From: a virus
Direction: 5' to 3' (one strand)
IMG/VR virus record: IMGVR_UViG_3300045125_000040
Coordinates: 94,791 to 158,790 of that record
DNA length: 64,000 nucleotides
The notes under the pieces were generated by a model that worked only from the letters and a program-made list of their open reading frames with translations, ran no database searches and had not been told where the DNA came from. Shown one piece after another: positions 45,075-54,787 of this stretch. A program made the translations under genes and the position numbers. Positions within the stretch are counted from its first letter, which is position 1, and the number at the start of each line of letters is the position of its first letter.

Positions 45075-45338
45075 TTAATCTTTTTCTAAATCACCATGTA
45101 CTTGATTGACATAATGTGATGGTGGTTCTACTGTTTCTTTTTGTACAACTTGTCGGTGAATTACTTGTATTTTCTTTGGTTCAACAACAGGTTGTTTTAC
45201 TTCTTGTTTTACTTCTGGTTTTGGTTCTTCAACCTTAACTATTCTTTTTTCAATAGGGTCCCATCTGTAAGTGCCAGCCTGTGGAGTGTTTTGCTCCACA
45301 GTTTTTACTGTCATTTGCCCTTTCACAATAATAGGCAT
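45075..45338 (-). CDS. Unknown Val/Lys/Pro-rich protein
   Basis: 87 residues: IIVKGQMTVKTVEQNTPQAG, YRWDPIEKRIVKVEEPKPEV and a low-complexity middle. Intact; ends the low-complexity gene cassette. No known family. Confidence 0.5.
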   Translation of the reverse strand: MPIIVKGQMTVKTVEQNTPQAGTYRWDPIEKRIVKVEEPKPEVKQEVKQPVVEPKKIQVIHRQVVQKETVEPPSHYVNQVHGDLEKD

Positions 45339-45371
45339 TACTTAACCTTTTTAGAATCAGTTAAAGTCTTT

Positions 45372-47469
45372 CTATCCATTTTTTGAAACACCATCAGACA
45401 TATTCTCTTCGGGTGCTTCTGGAGCAAAGGCTTCAAATACAGAATTTAGATGTGCAATTTCTTCATCAGAAAATGTTACTTCTTCTTTAACTCTAGTTGG
45501 TTTGTTATCTTTAGTAACTTCACCTGATCCTTGATAATCACTGCTAGTCTTTCTGGGAGCAGTTGTCTTAGAAGATTTTGCTGGTGTTGATGTAACAGCG
45601 CCAGCACCAAGATAATCAGCTGAATCTGAATTATCTGCCTCTTCCATTTTCTTACCGGCACGAAGTGCTTTGAAATCTTCTGCATCAATCTTATCTGGAT
45701 GTCCAGCTAAAGAAGCAATTTTCTTTTGTTTATCAGATAACTTCTTAGCAGCCTCAAAGACGTTACCGGCTTTTGTATTTTGTAGTTCAAGGAATGAATC
45801 AATAAATGGATTACCAGTTGATTCTTTCATCTTCTTCTTTCCACCAGATTCTGTTCTACCAACAGATGAAACACTACCAAATCCAAATCTTGAAGTTGGG
45901 CTTCCAACAACATCCTTTGCAGAACCAGAGCCAGACATTGATGTTGGAACTCTCATGCTTGGAGGAACAGAACTTGATGGTGTTGAAGCTGGAGGTGGTG
46001 AAGAATCGGACTTCATTGGTGACTGACCAAGTTCTCTTCTTACGAAATCACTGGCTGCAGCACCGGGAGCTTCTTGTCCGGGTCTTGGTCTATTTGAAAC
46101 CAATCCTGAATCTGATGGTGAAGATACCTTTGGAGTCTGTGCTGGTCTTTCAAGAGAAGAGTTCCACCGGGAGTGCCTACACCCTTTTCGCCACCACCAG
46201 GAAGTCTTTGAACGCCACGTGCTGGATCTTCAGCAGAATCACGTGTTGTACTTGGTAATGTTTCTGGCTTACCTTGATTGTTTTTTGAATAATCAATCTT
46301 AGCTGGATCTCTTCCGGGGCTAATACTTGAAAGTGATTTATCTGGTCTTGGTCTTAAAAACTGTGGGTTTGCACTTCTTAGACCTGGATTATCCTGTGGT
46401 CCTTTTGGTCCAGCTGCTTTTGGTACAGATTGACCCGGTGCTTTTGGTTTATTTTGACCATACTTAAGAAGAATGTCTTTGCCTGTGCCTGGATCACGAT
46501 AAGTCTTTCCTGGTCCAAGCTGCTTCATTTTTTGTGCAAATGTTTTTTCAAATGGTGTCATTTCGTCAATATATTCTTCTGACATTTTTTTCTTTCCTTT
46601 TGTCTTTCCGCCACTTTCTGTGTCCCATGGCATTTTAATTTGAAATCCGGGTGCTTTTTCTGTTTCACCACCAATACTCTTTGGCATTCTCATTGGCTGT
46701 GCAGTTTCTGGTGATGCCATTGCTGGTAGAGATGTAGTCTTTGGTGCTGGTGTTGCAGCAGTATTAGCTTTTGGTGTTTCTGGTTTTGGCGTCTCTGCTT
46801 TGGGTGCAGGAACACCAACTTTAGTCTGCTTACCCATAGAAACATATTTTCTGCACCCTTTGCTGGTGCAAGATTTGTTTGATATTTCTTACCAGAATAT
46901 TCGAATTGACCTGTAGCTTTTGCGCCTTTTTCAGCAGCAGCTTTTCTGGCAGCAGCGAATGCTTGTTTGAAAGACTGTTTTGTTTCTGGTGAAACTTTGG
47001 GTGTTTCAGTCTTTGGTGTTTCCGCTGATGTAGCAGCATCTCCTGATGGAGCCTCTGCCTTTGACTCTTCGCCACTTTTAGCGCCTATTACACCAAGACC
47101 TTTTAATGCTTCGTTACCAGCAGCCAATCCTAATCCTACAACAGCGCCTCTTGCTATTTTTGTACCAAGAGAAGTTTTTGGTTTTTCTGGTGCAGGAGCT
47201 TTTTCTCCTTTTGGTGGTTCAGATGGTTTTTCTGTTCCTTTTGGTGGTTCAGGTGGTGGTGTTGTTCCACTTCCTCCACCGCTTGATTTTGGCGGTTCGG
47301 GTGGTGTTAATTTTACTTTTCCTACTGACGTGTCTGGTTTTAATTCTGGTATTCTTTCATAACCACCATGTGGCATTTTTCTAAATTTAGGAAGTTTTAA
47401 ACTCATTTCATCAATATTTCTTTGAACTTCAGCAAGAGCTTCAGAAATACTCTTTTTCTTATCAGACAT
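45372..47469 (-). CDS. Long low-complexity protein with repeated ESGGK and GKKYQTN modules (frameshifted)
   Basis: About 700 residues starting MSDKKKSISEALAEVQRNID behind GGAGG. Pro/Lys/Ala-rich disorder surrounds a short helical segment ARGAVVGLGLAAGNEALKGL, the module QAFAAARKAAAEKGAKATGQ with FEYSGKKYQTN, two copies of a linker ESGGKTKGKKKM / ESGGKKKM, FEKTFAQKMKQLGPGKTYRD, FIDSFLELQNTKAGNVFEAA, and the end TFSDEEIAHLNSVFEAF. Indels near 46,850, 46,160 and 45,385. Probably a virion or internal-head accessory protein; function unknown. Confidence 0.55.
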
Positions 47470-48116
47470 TTTTTCTTTCCTCCGCTCTCTTCATCAGAAG
47501 TTTTAAATTGTTTGCCCTTGGCATAACTTGAATAATCAGGTGTTAAAGATTTACTAATATCTGTATTTATTGGTTTTGGTGTTTCAGATGCTTTTGGTGT
47601 TTCAGGTGCATTTGCTATCTCTGGCTCTTTTGGAGTCTCTGGCTCTTTTGGTTGTTCCGGTTCAAAAGAAGATTTCATTCCAATAGCACTTCTAAATTTT
47701 TTAGCTGTTTCTGCAGCAGCTTTTGCTCCAGGAACATAATCTCCTATAGCTTTGCCTATTTTTCTTCCAATGTCTGTTTCAGCGCCCATTTTTGCAAATT
47801 CTAAACCTGCCGCTGTAGGATTTACTGTAGTAATAACGTCCGTGGCAGCGCCCCAATAGTCTTTTTCTTTTGCTTTTCTAATTGGTTCTGTTACAATAGA
47901 TTTAGCACCTTCTATTCCTGCTTTTTTAATATCTTCTTTAGAACCTCCTTTCATAGCAGTATCAGCAGCTGATAACCCACCAGTGACTGCGGCAGTTCCT
48001 GTTGCCATCTTAATTCCTGTTTTTCAAAGCAGAACCAATAGCACCTTCATCAATCTGTTCTTGATTTTTTCAGCTAAAAATTTTTGAAATTCTTTAAAAT
48101 CTTTATTTGTAGTCAT
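47462..48116 (-). CDS. Low-complexity phage protein with helical core
   Basis: About 218 residues: MTTNKDFKEFQKFLAEK at the N-terminus, then GGLSAADTAMKGGSKEDIKK, a helical GAATDVITTVNPTAAGLEFA region, Pro/Glu/Thr repeats (EPETPKEPEI) and the end KGKQFKTSDEESGGKKK. The N-terminus recalls the F..FIAE pattern of capsid targeting tags. Indels near 48,070, 48,020 and the A run at 47,470. Confidence 0.5.
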
Positions 48117-49484
48117 TTGGAACTTTCCCGCTATCTACGTATGTATTGAGATCTACTCTATTTAAATCTGGATTAATAATAACATTAGGATAAACTTTTG
48201 TTTTTCCATCTTCACGATATTCTTTTGCTTCTTTTTAGCATCTTTATGAACTTTTTAATCAAAGAAGACATTTTTCTGGCTTCATCAATAATTTTATGCT
48301 TTATTTCAGAATTTCTTGCTGTCTTTGATCTAATTGTTAATGGGTCAGCATCTCTTCTGCCAACATATTCAATTTCTTTACGATCACCAGCATCTGGTCT
48401 AGGCATATTTTCAATTTTCTTACGTAGCTGACCAGCATCCTCATGAACTAATCTCTTTTTGCTCTATGAGTTAATGTTGGTGGTCTATGTCTATGTTCTA
48501 CATCCATATAATCATCTTTTGAAAGACTTGGTTTGGGCATAGAAATACCGGGAATAGGAACAACTGCAATTTTAGGTTTTGGACCCACCAGCAGGAGGGG
48601 AAGGAGCAGGTTGGAACTGGTGTTTTAGGTGCAACAGCAGGAACAGCTTTAGTGGCTGTGGGTGTTGCAGTTTTGTTGCAACTAATCCAACAGGAACACC
48701 AAGTGCAGTTGCTACTTTAGTAACTATACTTTGTTTTGGTTCTGTTGTAGTAACAGGAGTTGCTGTAGGAATTTCAGTTGCAGTTTTTGTAGCAGTTGCC
48801 GTTGTGGTTGGAACTTCTGCTTTTGTTGCAGTTGCTGTGGTTGTTGATGTTTCTGGTTTTGTAACAACTTTAGTTTCTGGTTTTACTTCAGCAGGAAGAG
48901 TTTCTGTTTTAGATGGAACAGGGAGATTAGTTTTTACTTTTTTCTCAGCTTTTTAACTAATGCAGGTAGTTGTTCTTTACCAACAACAACTAATTGTCCA
49001 AGTGAAGTTGGTTCTTTCAATTCTAATCCAGCTATTCTTTCAAGACCTTTTAATACATCAACTCTACTCTCAGCAACTCTGCCATGAATAGAGGTGATTT
49101 AGTTACCTTTGCAATGTTTCTGGCATTAGAAGCTCTTTCTGATTGTTCATTATGTCCGGGTTTAATTACAGGAGTAACAGTTTGTCTTGAAGTAAACTGT
49201 GGACCTTGAAACTTACTTGTTCCAACTACACCAATTTCTTTTAAATCTTTTTTCTTTTTACCATCTTCAGCATGTAACTTACTCAACACCGGTAGTTCCA
49301 CTACCCATGTATTCCATACCTTCAGTTGACATCTTATCAAAGTCAGCAACTTTTCCCATAGGAGCATCTATGTCTTCTCTTTTTACCTTCACGAACTTTT
49401 CTAATAGTATGTTCTAAAGATTTTTTCTTTTCACAGCAGCATTTGCCTTCATGTACTAATCTAATAGTTTGTTCTAGAGATTTC
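48103..49484 (-). CDS. Long low-complexity protein with tandem N-terminal repeat (frameshifted)
   Basis: About 460 residues. The N-terminus carries a duplicated motif, KSLEQTIRLVHEGK then KSLEHTIRKVREGK, with CCC between. Further on: YMGSGTTGVELSKLHAEDGK, FQGPQFTSRQTVTPVIKPGH, a Thr/Ala/Val-rich stretch (ATATKAEVPTTTATATKTAT) and a basic C-terminal region ending YPNVIINPDLNRVDLNTYVD. At least seven indels. Unknown; context suggests a virion-associated protein. Confidence 0.5.
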
Positions 49485-49488
49485 ATTT

Positions 49489-49935
49489 TTATGCCTTTAT
49501 AAATGAACGTAGCATCCATCCATGCTTTTGATGGGCTGTTAGACGGTCTTGAATTATATTTGATACTGCATAATGTTTATGTTTTTCACATAGTTCATAT
49601 GCACTAGTTAAAGAAGCAATCACTCTTTCATTATCAGCAGCTAATTTGCTCATCATAACTAAACCATCTGGAATAACTGTTGCTTCTTCAATAGTTGTTA
49701 GTTGTAAAAATCTTTTCATTGAACCAGGTGTAAAAGCATCAAATGTTCTAATTGATTCGGCTATCAAATCAATTGCTGGATTTAATTCCTCATATAAAGA
49801 CCCAAGAAACTTGTGGTATTCAGAGAAATGAGGACCAGTAACATTCCAATGAAAATTCTGCACCTTAACTGCAAGTACATAAGTATCTGCTAGTGCAACC
49901 TTTAAAGCATCAACTGGTTCAATTTTACCTATCAT
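49489..49935 (-). CDS. dps: Dps-like ferritin
   Basis: 148 residues, intact. Ferroxidase-centre signature of Dps: VKVQNFHWNVTGPHFSEYHK (His, then D/E), LYEELNPAIDLIAESIRTFD, and the final helix. Dps dodecamers bind DNA and oxidise iron to protect DNA. In a phage it may protect packaged or replicating DNA, or be carried in the virion. A Bfd-like ferredoxin gene lies 4.5 kb upstream. Confidence 0.88.
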   Translation of the reverse strand: MIGKIEPVDALKVALADTYVLAVKVQNFHWNVTGPHFSEYHKFLGSLYEELNPAIDLIAESIRTFDAFTPGSMKRFLQLTTIEEATVIPDGLVMMSKLAADNERVIASLTSAYELCEKHKHYAVSNIIQDRLTAHQKHGWMLRSFIKA

Positions 49936-49938
49936 TTT

Positions 49939-50800
49939 TTAGCCTTTAACATTAGTTGGTTTGGGTGACTTAACATATGGCTCACCTCTGATATTAGTCT
50001 GAAACTTCTTTTTCACCATATGAGAATTCACTACCGGGGCCTTTAGCCTGTGAACGTGCAGCACTAAATGCCTGACCACGAGAGAAGAATTCTGGTCTGG
50101 ATGGTGGAGTTGGAGCATCAACCTTTGGTGCTTCGGTCTTTGGTTTATCATATGTCTTTGGTGTAAGAACGTCAGCTTCATAACTTGAAATAGAACGACC
50201 TTGTGATTTCTCTTTCATTCTGCTTGCAACATCAGAATACTTTTCACCACCAACGTCGTGTGGTTTTAGACCCTGACTATGGCCTCTTTCATATGACTTG
50301 GCTACTTCTTTAGCAGCATATGGTGCAACAACACCAGCAACTGTTCCAGCTACGCCAGTTAATGCTCTTGCACCTGTGGCAACTGCTGGAGCTACCTTGG
50401 TCATAGCCTGTCTACCAGCCTGTGCCATTCCTTTTACAACTGGACTTGTCTGTTTGGCGGCTGCCATCTTTCCACCGACATTGACACCGCCCTGAGAGAA
50501 TGATGTAGAAATTCTTGTTGGTGTTCCTCTCATTGAACCTGCTTGTCCTGCTGGCATTGATGAAGTTGGTGCTCTTGGTGGTGCTGCTCTTGTAGTTTGA
50601 ACTTTACCAGTCATAGGACCACCTTGAGCAGCCAATCTACCTGATGCTCTAGTGGACATAGATGTTGGTCTAGGAGCAGCCCTTTTTACACCGGGAACTC
50701 TTTCACCATAAACTGCAGGAGCTTCTATCTGTGGAGGAGGAGCATAAGCAGCTACTTCTTTAATAACTCTTTTGATAATTTCTATATTTTCTGGTTTCAT
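49939..50800 (-). CDS. Low-complexity protein with GKKFQTN-type module
   Basis: About 287 residues: MKPENIEIIKRVIKEVAAYA, long Ala/Pro/Arg/Thr disorder, an amphipathic AVATGARALTGVAGTVAGVV segment, then SRGQAFSAARSQAKGPGSEF with SYGEKKFQTN (after an indel near 50,000). The last module is homologous to the one in the 45-47 kb protein. Shares the cassette with Dps. Function unknown. Confidence 0.55.
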
Positions 50801-50812
50801 TTGTAATTCCTC

Positions 50813-51164
50813 TTAGCAATTCCATGCACGTAGTGATTTATTAATTCCTGAATTTGGATCACGAGCAGTTTTAGCAGAAGTTAATTTAGCTTTCATGCCT
50901 TTCATTCTTGAACAGAATGATTTGCGGCGTTTTGCTGCTTTACTACCGGGTTTTAGTTTTGGAAGGCTTTGTTGTTACTGCTGTTTTTAGCTTTGAACCG
51001 GGATGTTCTCTACGATATGACTCAACACCTTTTTGGTTTAATCCGCCAGTTTCACGCTTGCCTTCTTTTCTCTGCCATGCAGGAGACTTTGCCTCTTCAA
51101 TATATTCATGAACAACTCTTTTGATTATTTGACCGGGGGTCTGTTTTGCATAAACGTCTACCAA
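50813..51164 (-). CDS. DUF6321-like protein (frameshifted)
   Basis: About 117 residues: N-terminal IIKRVVHEYIEEAKSPAWQR, GGLNQKGVESYRREHPGSKL, then after an indel near 50,950 KRRKSFCSRMKGMKAKLTSA and DPNSGINKSLRAWNC. These Cys/Arg-rich blocks are the recurring phage domain known as DUF6321. Function unknown. Confidence 0.7.
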
Positions 51165-51553
51165 TTCATCGCTCCTATAAATCTTGATGATGGTTTTCTA
51201 AAATCTTTTGAATGCTTCTCTGCATTTTCTGAAATAACTGCTTTTTTCTTGATTTGTCTGACTACACCGGGAGATAAATCGCCTCTGTGATTAGGAACAG
51301 ATATATTTCTATCAGACTTTGGATGTTTGAAAATAGTATGACCGCCCTTTGTTCTATCTTCAGACCAACCATTTGATTTTAAATGTTTATGGAGGTCTCT
51401 TGTTGTTTCTTCTTTAACTGGACCTTTTTCGACTTTTGCCAATTTCTTGTAATAGTCTGGACGTTCAGACAAGTGATCTCGTGCAATTTCTGCAGCGTCT
51501 CTAGTATTACTTGTATGTTCTTTTTCAACTTTAATGCCTTTCTTTAAAGCCAT
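51158..51553 (-). CDS. DUF5661-like plus HicA-like toxin-domain protein
   Basis: 131 residues, intact. N-terminal domain: GIKVEKEHTSNTRDAAEIAR and LSERPDYYKKLAKVEKG (DUF5661-like). Central domain: LHKHLKSNGWSEDRTKGGHT, IFKHPKSDRNISVPNHRGDL and SPGVVRQIKKKA, the HicA fold with its G-x-H active-site motif. HicA domains bind and cleave mRNA; no HicB partner is adjacent. It could be delivered with the virion or act late; inference. Confidence 0.72.
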   Translation of the reverse strand: MALKKGIKVEKEHTSNTRDAAEIARDHLSERPDYYKKLAKVEKGPVKEETTRDLHKHLKSNGWSEDRTKGGHTIFKHPKSDRNISVPNHRGDLSPGVVRQIKKKAVISENAEKHSKDFRKPSSRFIGAMNW

Positions 51554-52390
51554 TTTGATGTCAGATAAGGAGTATTATGTTTTTTAGCGATTGCATCTAA
51601 AGAAGGTGTAGGAACATTCAATTGTTCTTTTACTGGTACACAATCAGGAACTTCTTTTGTTCCTTTCTTCTTCATACCAACTTGTTTGTAACCAGACCAG
51701 CATTTTTCATCTAATTCTGATTCTTCTGAGACGGATTTCCATCCGCCGCCTTTTGACTTGTACCATTTAGCAGCCCAACCATTAGCATATGCAGATGGAT
51801 ATACATCAAAACTTACTGCGAGCTAATGACTTTGCCTTTGCCCAAAGGGATGGATTAGTAGGAGCATTCTTTTCTTCAAGATATTCTTCTGAAATTTTGC
51901 CTTTACCAAAATTAGAAACGTTTATTGGCTTTCCGCCTTTTCTGATCTATCTGCCACGGGATCATGTCTCCTTTTAGCAGCAACAGCGGCTGCTCTTTCT
52001 TTTAGATAATTTTGCTCTTTTTTCGTTGGACATACATTTTGGTTTAGGTTCGCCGGGTTCTCTAGCACAAGGACCAGCGACATTTCCTTTAGAATCAATA
52101 CGTTTCCATCCACCTTCGGGATGTTTAGGATTGAACCAATTTCTTAAATCTTCGTCTAATTGTGCCGCAAATCCACCAGAAATAAATGAATTTACTCTAT
52201 CAAAAGCAAATGATTCGGGTGATCCGCCAAATGCTTCTGTCCATGTGACAAATCCTCTGCGGTATACTTCTTCCAGTATATCCACAGAAATGCCTGAATT
52301 TGATGATTTTTTGTAAAGAGATAGCTTTGCTTTGTCAGATAAGTCTACGGCAGATGTATCTAGCCTGTTATAATCATTAAAACTTTTCAT
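51544..52390 (-). CDS. Multi-module phage protein with YPSAYANGWAAKWYK motif (frameshifted)
   Basis: About 280 residues. Blocks: MKSFNDYNRLDTSAVDLSDK; VYRRGFVTWTEAFGGSPESF; FNPKHPEGGWKRIDSKG; KPKCMSNEKRAKLSKKERAA; SLWAKAKSLARSKFDVYPSA then YANGWAAKWYKSKGGGWK; CWSGYKQVGMKKKGTKEVPD; and LDAIAKKHNTPY at the end. All are modules known from phage proteins without function (DUF5872/6321-type). Indels near 52,010, 51,945 and 51,820. Overlaps the HicA gene. Confidence 0.6.
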
Positions 52391-52466
52391 ACGGAGTTTC
52401 CCATGGGTTTTCCTATTTTATGTGAGTCTGCCGTAGCCTTATCACACTGACATTTCTATTTAGTTT

Positions 52467-53782
52467 TTATGTGATTTCTTCAAACATCATAGCTCCAGCG
52501 ACATTACTGGTAGATGTTCTACAAGTTACCGCAAGAGTAAATGTTGTTGTAGTATTTGCGAAAGTATTTCTTTCTAATTGATATTTGAATATTTCAGTAT
52601 CAGAAAGACTGAGAGAACCACCACCCTGAACTGTTGAAGTTATATACCCGGTATTTAATTCTTCACCACCTGACATAGTGGCGGTAGTATTAGTATTATA
52701 TTGAACGGTAGATTCTGTCGCAACATTTGCCCATACGGCTCCTGTTATAGTTGCTCCCTTGATGACCTTATATTGATACTCAGCCGCATTTATTGGTAAT
52801 AGATCAATTTGTTTAGGAATAACCACAGAATCAGGAGTATCAGGATTTAATCTTATAGAAATAACAGGATAATATGTTCCTGGAGGATTTAATTGAACAC
52901 CTGAAACAACATTACTTGATATTGACCTTGGAACGCCTGTTAATGTGTAACCGCCTTCTGATATAACAGTCGAACAATTGTTTATATGTGCTATTTGAAG
53001 CTGTTGTTCCCGTGTTTTCAATTTCCATACGAAGAGGCAAACATGCCGTTTGCATATATGCACCTTGGGAGAAGTGTTTGAATTAGCATGATGGAAAGAA
53101 TGACAATGAATTAGTTCACCATTAATAACAAATCCCATACGAACAGAACCAACACCAAGCCATTCAACATCTATGAATAAAATCTGTGGGTTATCTAAAT
53201 TTAAAGTTAATAATGATGCGCCAGTTCCATCTAATTTATCTATGTTCCAATCAGGCTTGATCAACACGAATATCTTGAACAACACCGCTTACCTTTGTTC
53301 TTTTAACAAAACTTACTCCACTGGTTGTTGCAGCAGAACGCTCTAAAAAGAAACCATTATCTGTTCCAAAATATCCAATTCGTTGACGAAGGTTTGTCTT
53401 GGCAGGATTCATGACAAAAGTTGTCATGACTTGTAATGATTTACCTGGCTGATAAGAAAAAACTTTTTAGTTTCACGGTATACATAAGCGCCAGAGGCTG
53501 TCGTTACTGTACAATCGAAATTGATGAAGTATTAGAATTAAATAGATAAGTTCCACCAGCACTATTAGCAGCATTTACTTTACCATTATCTCTATATCTA
53601 TGATAAGAATCAAATAGAGTGAAAGGACTAGAAGTTCTGGCACGACCAAATCCATCAACTGCCATACCTGAAGGATTAGCTGGACCAACTAGATTACCAA
53701 ACTGATCAGAAAGCATAACCACTTCAAATATAGTTTTACCATCTGGTAAATACTGATGTGTATCTTTACGAAATTGCGCCAT
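52467..53782 (-). CDS. Virion structural protein (frameshifted)
   Basis: About 438 residues: MAQFRKDTHQYLPDGKTIFE, NPSGMAVDGFGRARTSSPFT with LFDSYHRYRDNG, YQPGKSLQVMTTFVMNPAKT, LRQRIGYFGTDNGFFLERSA, then a long beta-rich C-terminal part with SIRLNPDTPDSVVIPKQIDL. These blocks mark a tail or capsid decoration protein of T4-like marine phages. Indels near 53,510, 53,465, 53,260 and 53,000. Confidence 0.7.
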
Positions 53783-54027
53783 TATTTCTTGCCTTTAGTT
53801 CTAGGATCAAAGGATTTAAATCCTACAGGATTATATTTTAACTGGCTATTCTTCATCATTTTCATCAAAGCGCCATTTTCTTTGTCTTTTGCTAATTCAT
53901 TTGTTGTTATATATTGTTGTAATGGATCAACATCAACTGCTGGATTTCCTGAAACGTCGCCAAATCCACGAACGCCATCACCGGCTGATTGTGTTTCTTC
54001 TTTGATAAATTCTTTGAATGAAAGCAT
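53782..54027 (-). CDS. Small protein with capsid-targeting-type N-terminus
   Basis: 81 residues: MLSFKEFIKE-E, then TQSAGDGVRGFGDVSG, a helix and FKSFDPRTKGKK. The first ten residues match the T4 internal-protein tag MKTYQEFIAE at M1, aromatic 4, E6, F7, I8 and E10. If gp21 cuts after E10 the mature protein is about 71 residues. It overlaps the structural gene stop-start by one base. Packaging is inferred. Confidence 0.6.
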   Translation of the reverse strand: MLSFKEFIKEETQSAGDGVRGFGDVSGNPAVDVDPLQQYITTNELAKDKENGALMKMMKNSQLKYNPVGFKSFDPRTKGKK

Positions 54028-54055
54028 AATTCGCTCCTGTTTTTATCTTATTTAG

Positions 54056-54088
54056 ATAAAAAAAGAGGGTAGGCTTTCGCCTACCCCC
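54056..54088 (-). terminator. Terminator upstream of the 54 kb virion gene
   Basis: GGGTAGGC/GCCTACCC stem with a four-base loop, followed on the minus strand by TCTTTTTTT. It ends transcripts coming from the helicase-side genes or a short RNA from the 54.1-54.2 kb region. Confidence 0.85.
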
Positions 54089-54104
54089 AATTTCTTCTAA
54101 CGAC

Positions 54105-54202
54105 AATATGTGTTGGGAGGAGACCCCACCTTTTATCCCAACTATTCCGTGGCCCTTCTCTTGTTTAGGCTCGTGCCGCTGACGCTATGCGTCCTACATA
54201 TT
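54105..54202. ncRNA. Candidate structured RNA with cloverleaf-like layout
   Basis: No gene. Four stems: AATATGT/ACATATT closing the element, GTTGGGA/TCCCAAC next to it, a short GGC/GCC, and GACGC/GCGTC. On the minus strand it would be followed by the terminator at 54,056. No anticodon-type loop or TTCRA loop is seen, so it is not a normal tRNA. Confidence 0.4.
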
Positions 54203-54236
54203 TTCGCTAAGACTATTTAGTAAAGATGGTGACTTA

Positions 54237-54406
54237 CTAATAATAAATGTTTGGTGTAAAACCTGAAAGACCACCACCTAAATTCAAAATTTCATCATTT
54301 TTTTAGCATCATTCTGAGTTTCAAAACATTTAATGATATACCCTGTAGCCTTTTCTTCGACACAATAAGTCTCCCCAACCTTTGTAATCTTATAATCAAC
54401 CGCCAT
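54237..54406 (-). CDS. Small unknown protein (frameshifted)
   Basis: About 56 residues: MAVDYKITKVGETYCVEEKA, TGYIIKCFETQNDAKK, and after an indel in the A run near 54,300 LNLGGGLSGFTPNIYY. The start overlaps the Bfd-like gene end. No known family. Confidence 0.5.
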
Positions 54407-54581
54407 GATTCATCTCCTGTATACATTTACGAATTTCATTGGTAATCAGATCTTTACAATAGGAACACTCTGGCGTCCAAGCAAGCATATTGAGAACCTG
54501 TTGTTCTGTTGGCCCTGTGCCATAATTTAGAACCGCCTTGATGTCAACAGTATCAATATAGTTACAGGAACATACAATCAT
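54396..54581 (-). CDS. Bfd-like [2Fe-2S] ferredoxin domain protein
   Basis: 61 residues, intact: MIVCSCNYIDTVDIKAVLNY and LAWTPECSYCKDLITNEI. The CxC...CxxC spacing matches bacterioferritin-associated ferredoxin, which binds an iron-sulphur cluster and helps release iron from ferritin. The Dps gene in the same minus-strand region makes an iron role plausible; that pairing is inference. Confidence 0.72.
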   Translation of the reverse strand: MIVCSCNYIDTVDIKAVLNYGTGPTEQQVLNMLAWTPECSYCKDLITNEIRKCIQEMNHGG

Positions 54582-54582
54582 C

Positions 54583-54787
54583 TTATTCTCCCCGTGACAT
54601 TGCTACTGCTCGATGGTAATAACGGTCAAAAATACCCAATCGGTCTTCCTCGGAATAACAGTCAGGAATAGGAAATCCTTTTACCTTTATCCAGATATCA
54701 TCTGCCATTGCTAATCTAAATTTCCTATCATTTGAAATCCATCAAACTTTTTTCTATCAAATTTAGGTTTTGGTTTGTCTTCGCTCA
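54583..54787 (-). CDS. Small unknown protein (frameshifted)
   Basis: About 68 residues: MSEDKPKPKFDRKKFDGF, then after an indel near 54,740 DRKFRLAMADDIWIKVKGFP and YSEEDRLGIFDRYYHRAVAM. It begins inside the corrected end of gp41. No known function. Confidence 0.5.

Noticed and set aside
46967-47362. Plus-strand open frame opposite the low-complexity gene
   Set aside because: Its Gly/Phe/Pro composition is the complement of the Pro/Lys-rich real gene on the minus strand.
48579-48956. Plus-strand Val/Ala-rich open frame
   Set aside because: Shadow of the Thr/Ala/Pro repeats of the minus-strand gene; no start signal.
54105-54202. Additional tRNA
   Set aside because: No anticodon arm of five pairs with a seven-base loop and no TTCRA T-loop in either orientation.
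45372-54787. Anti-defence island, CRISPR array or retron in the accessory region
   Set aside because: No repeat-spacer structure, reverse transcriptase or defence effector genes were seen; the region is virion-type proteins plus Dps, HicA-like and Bfd-like genes.
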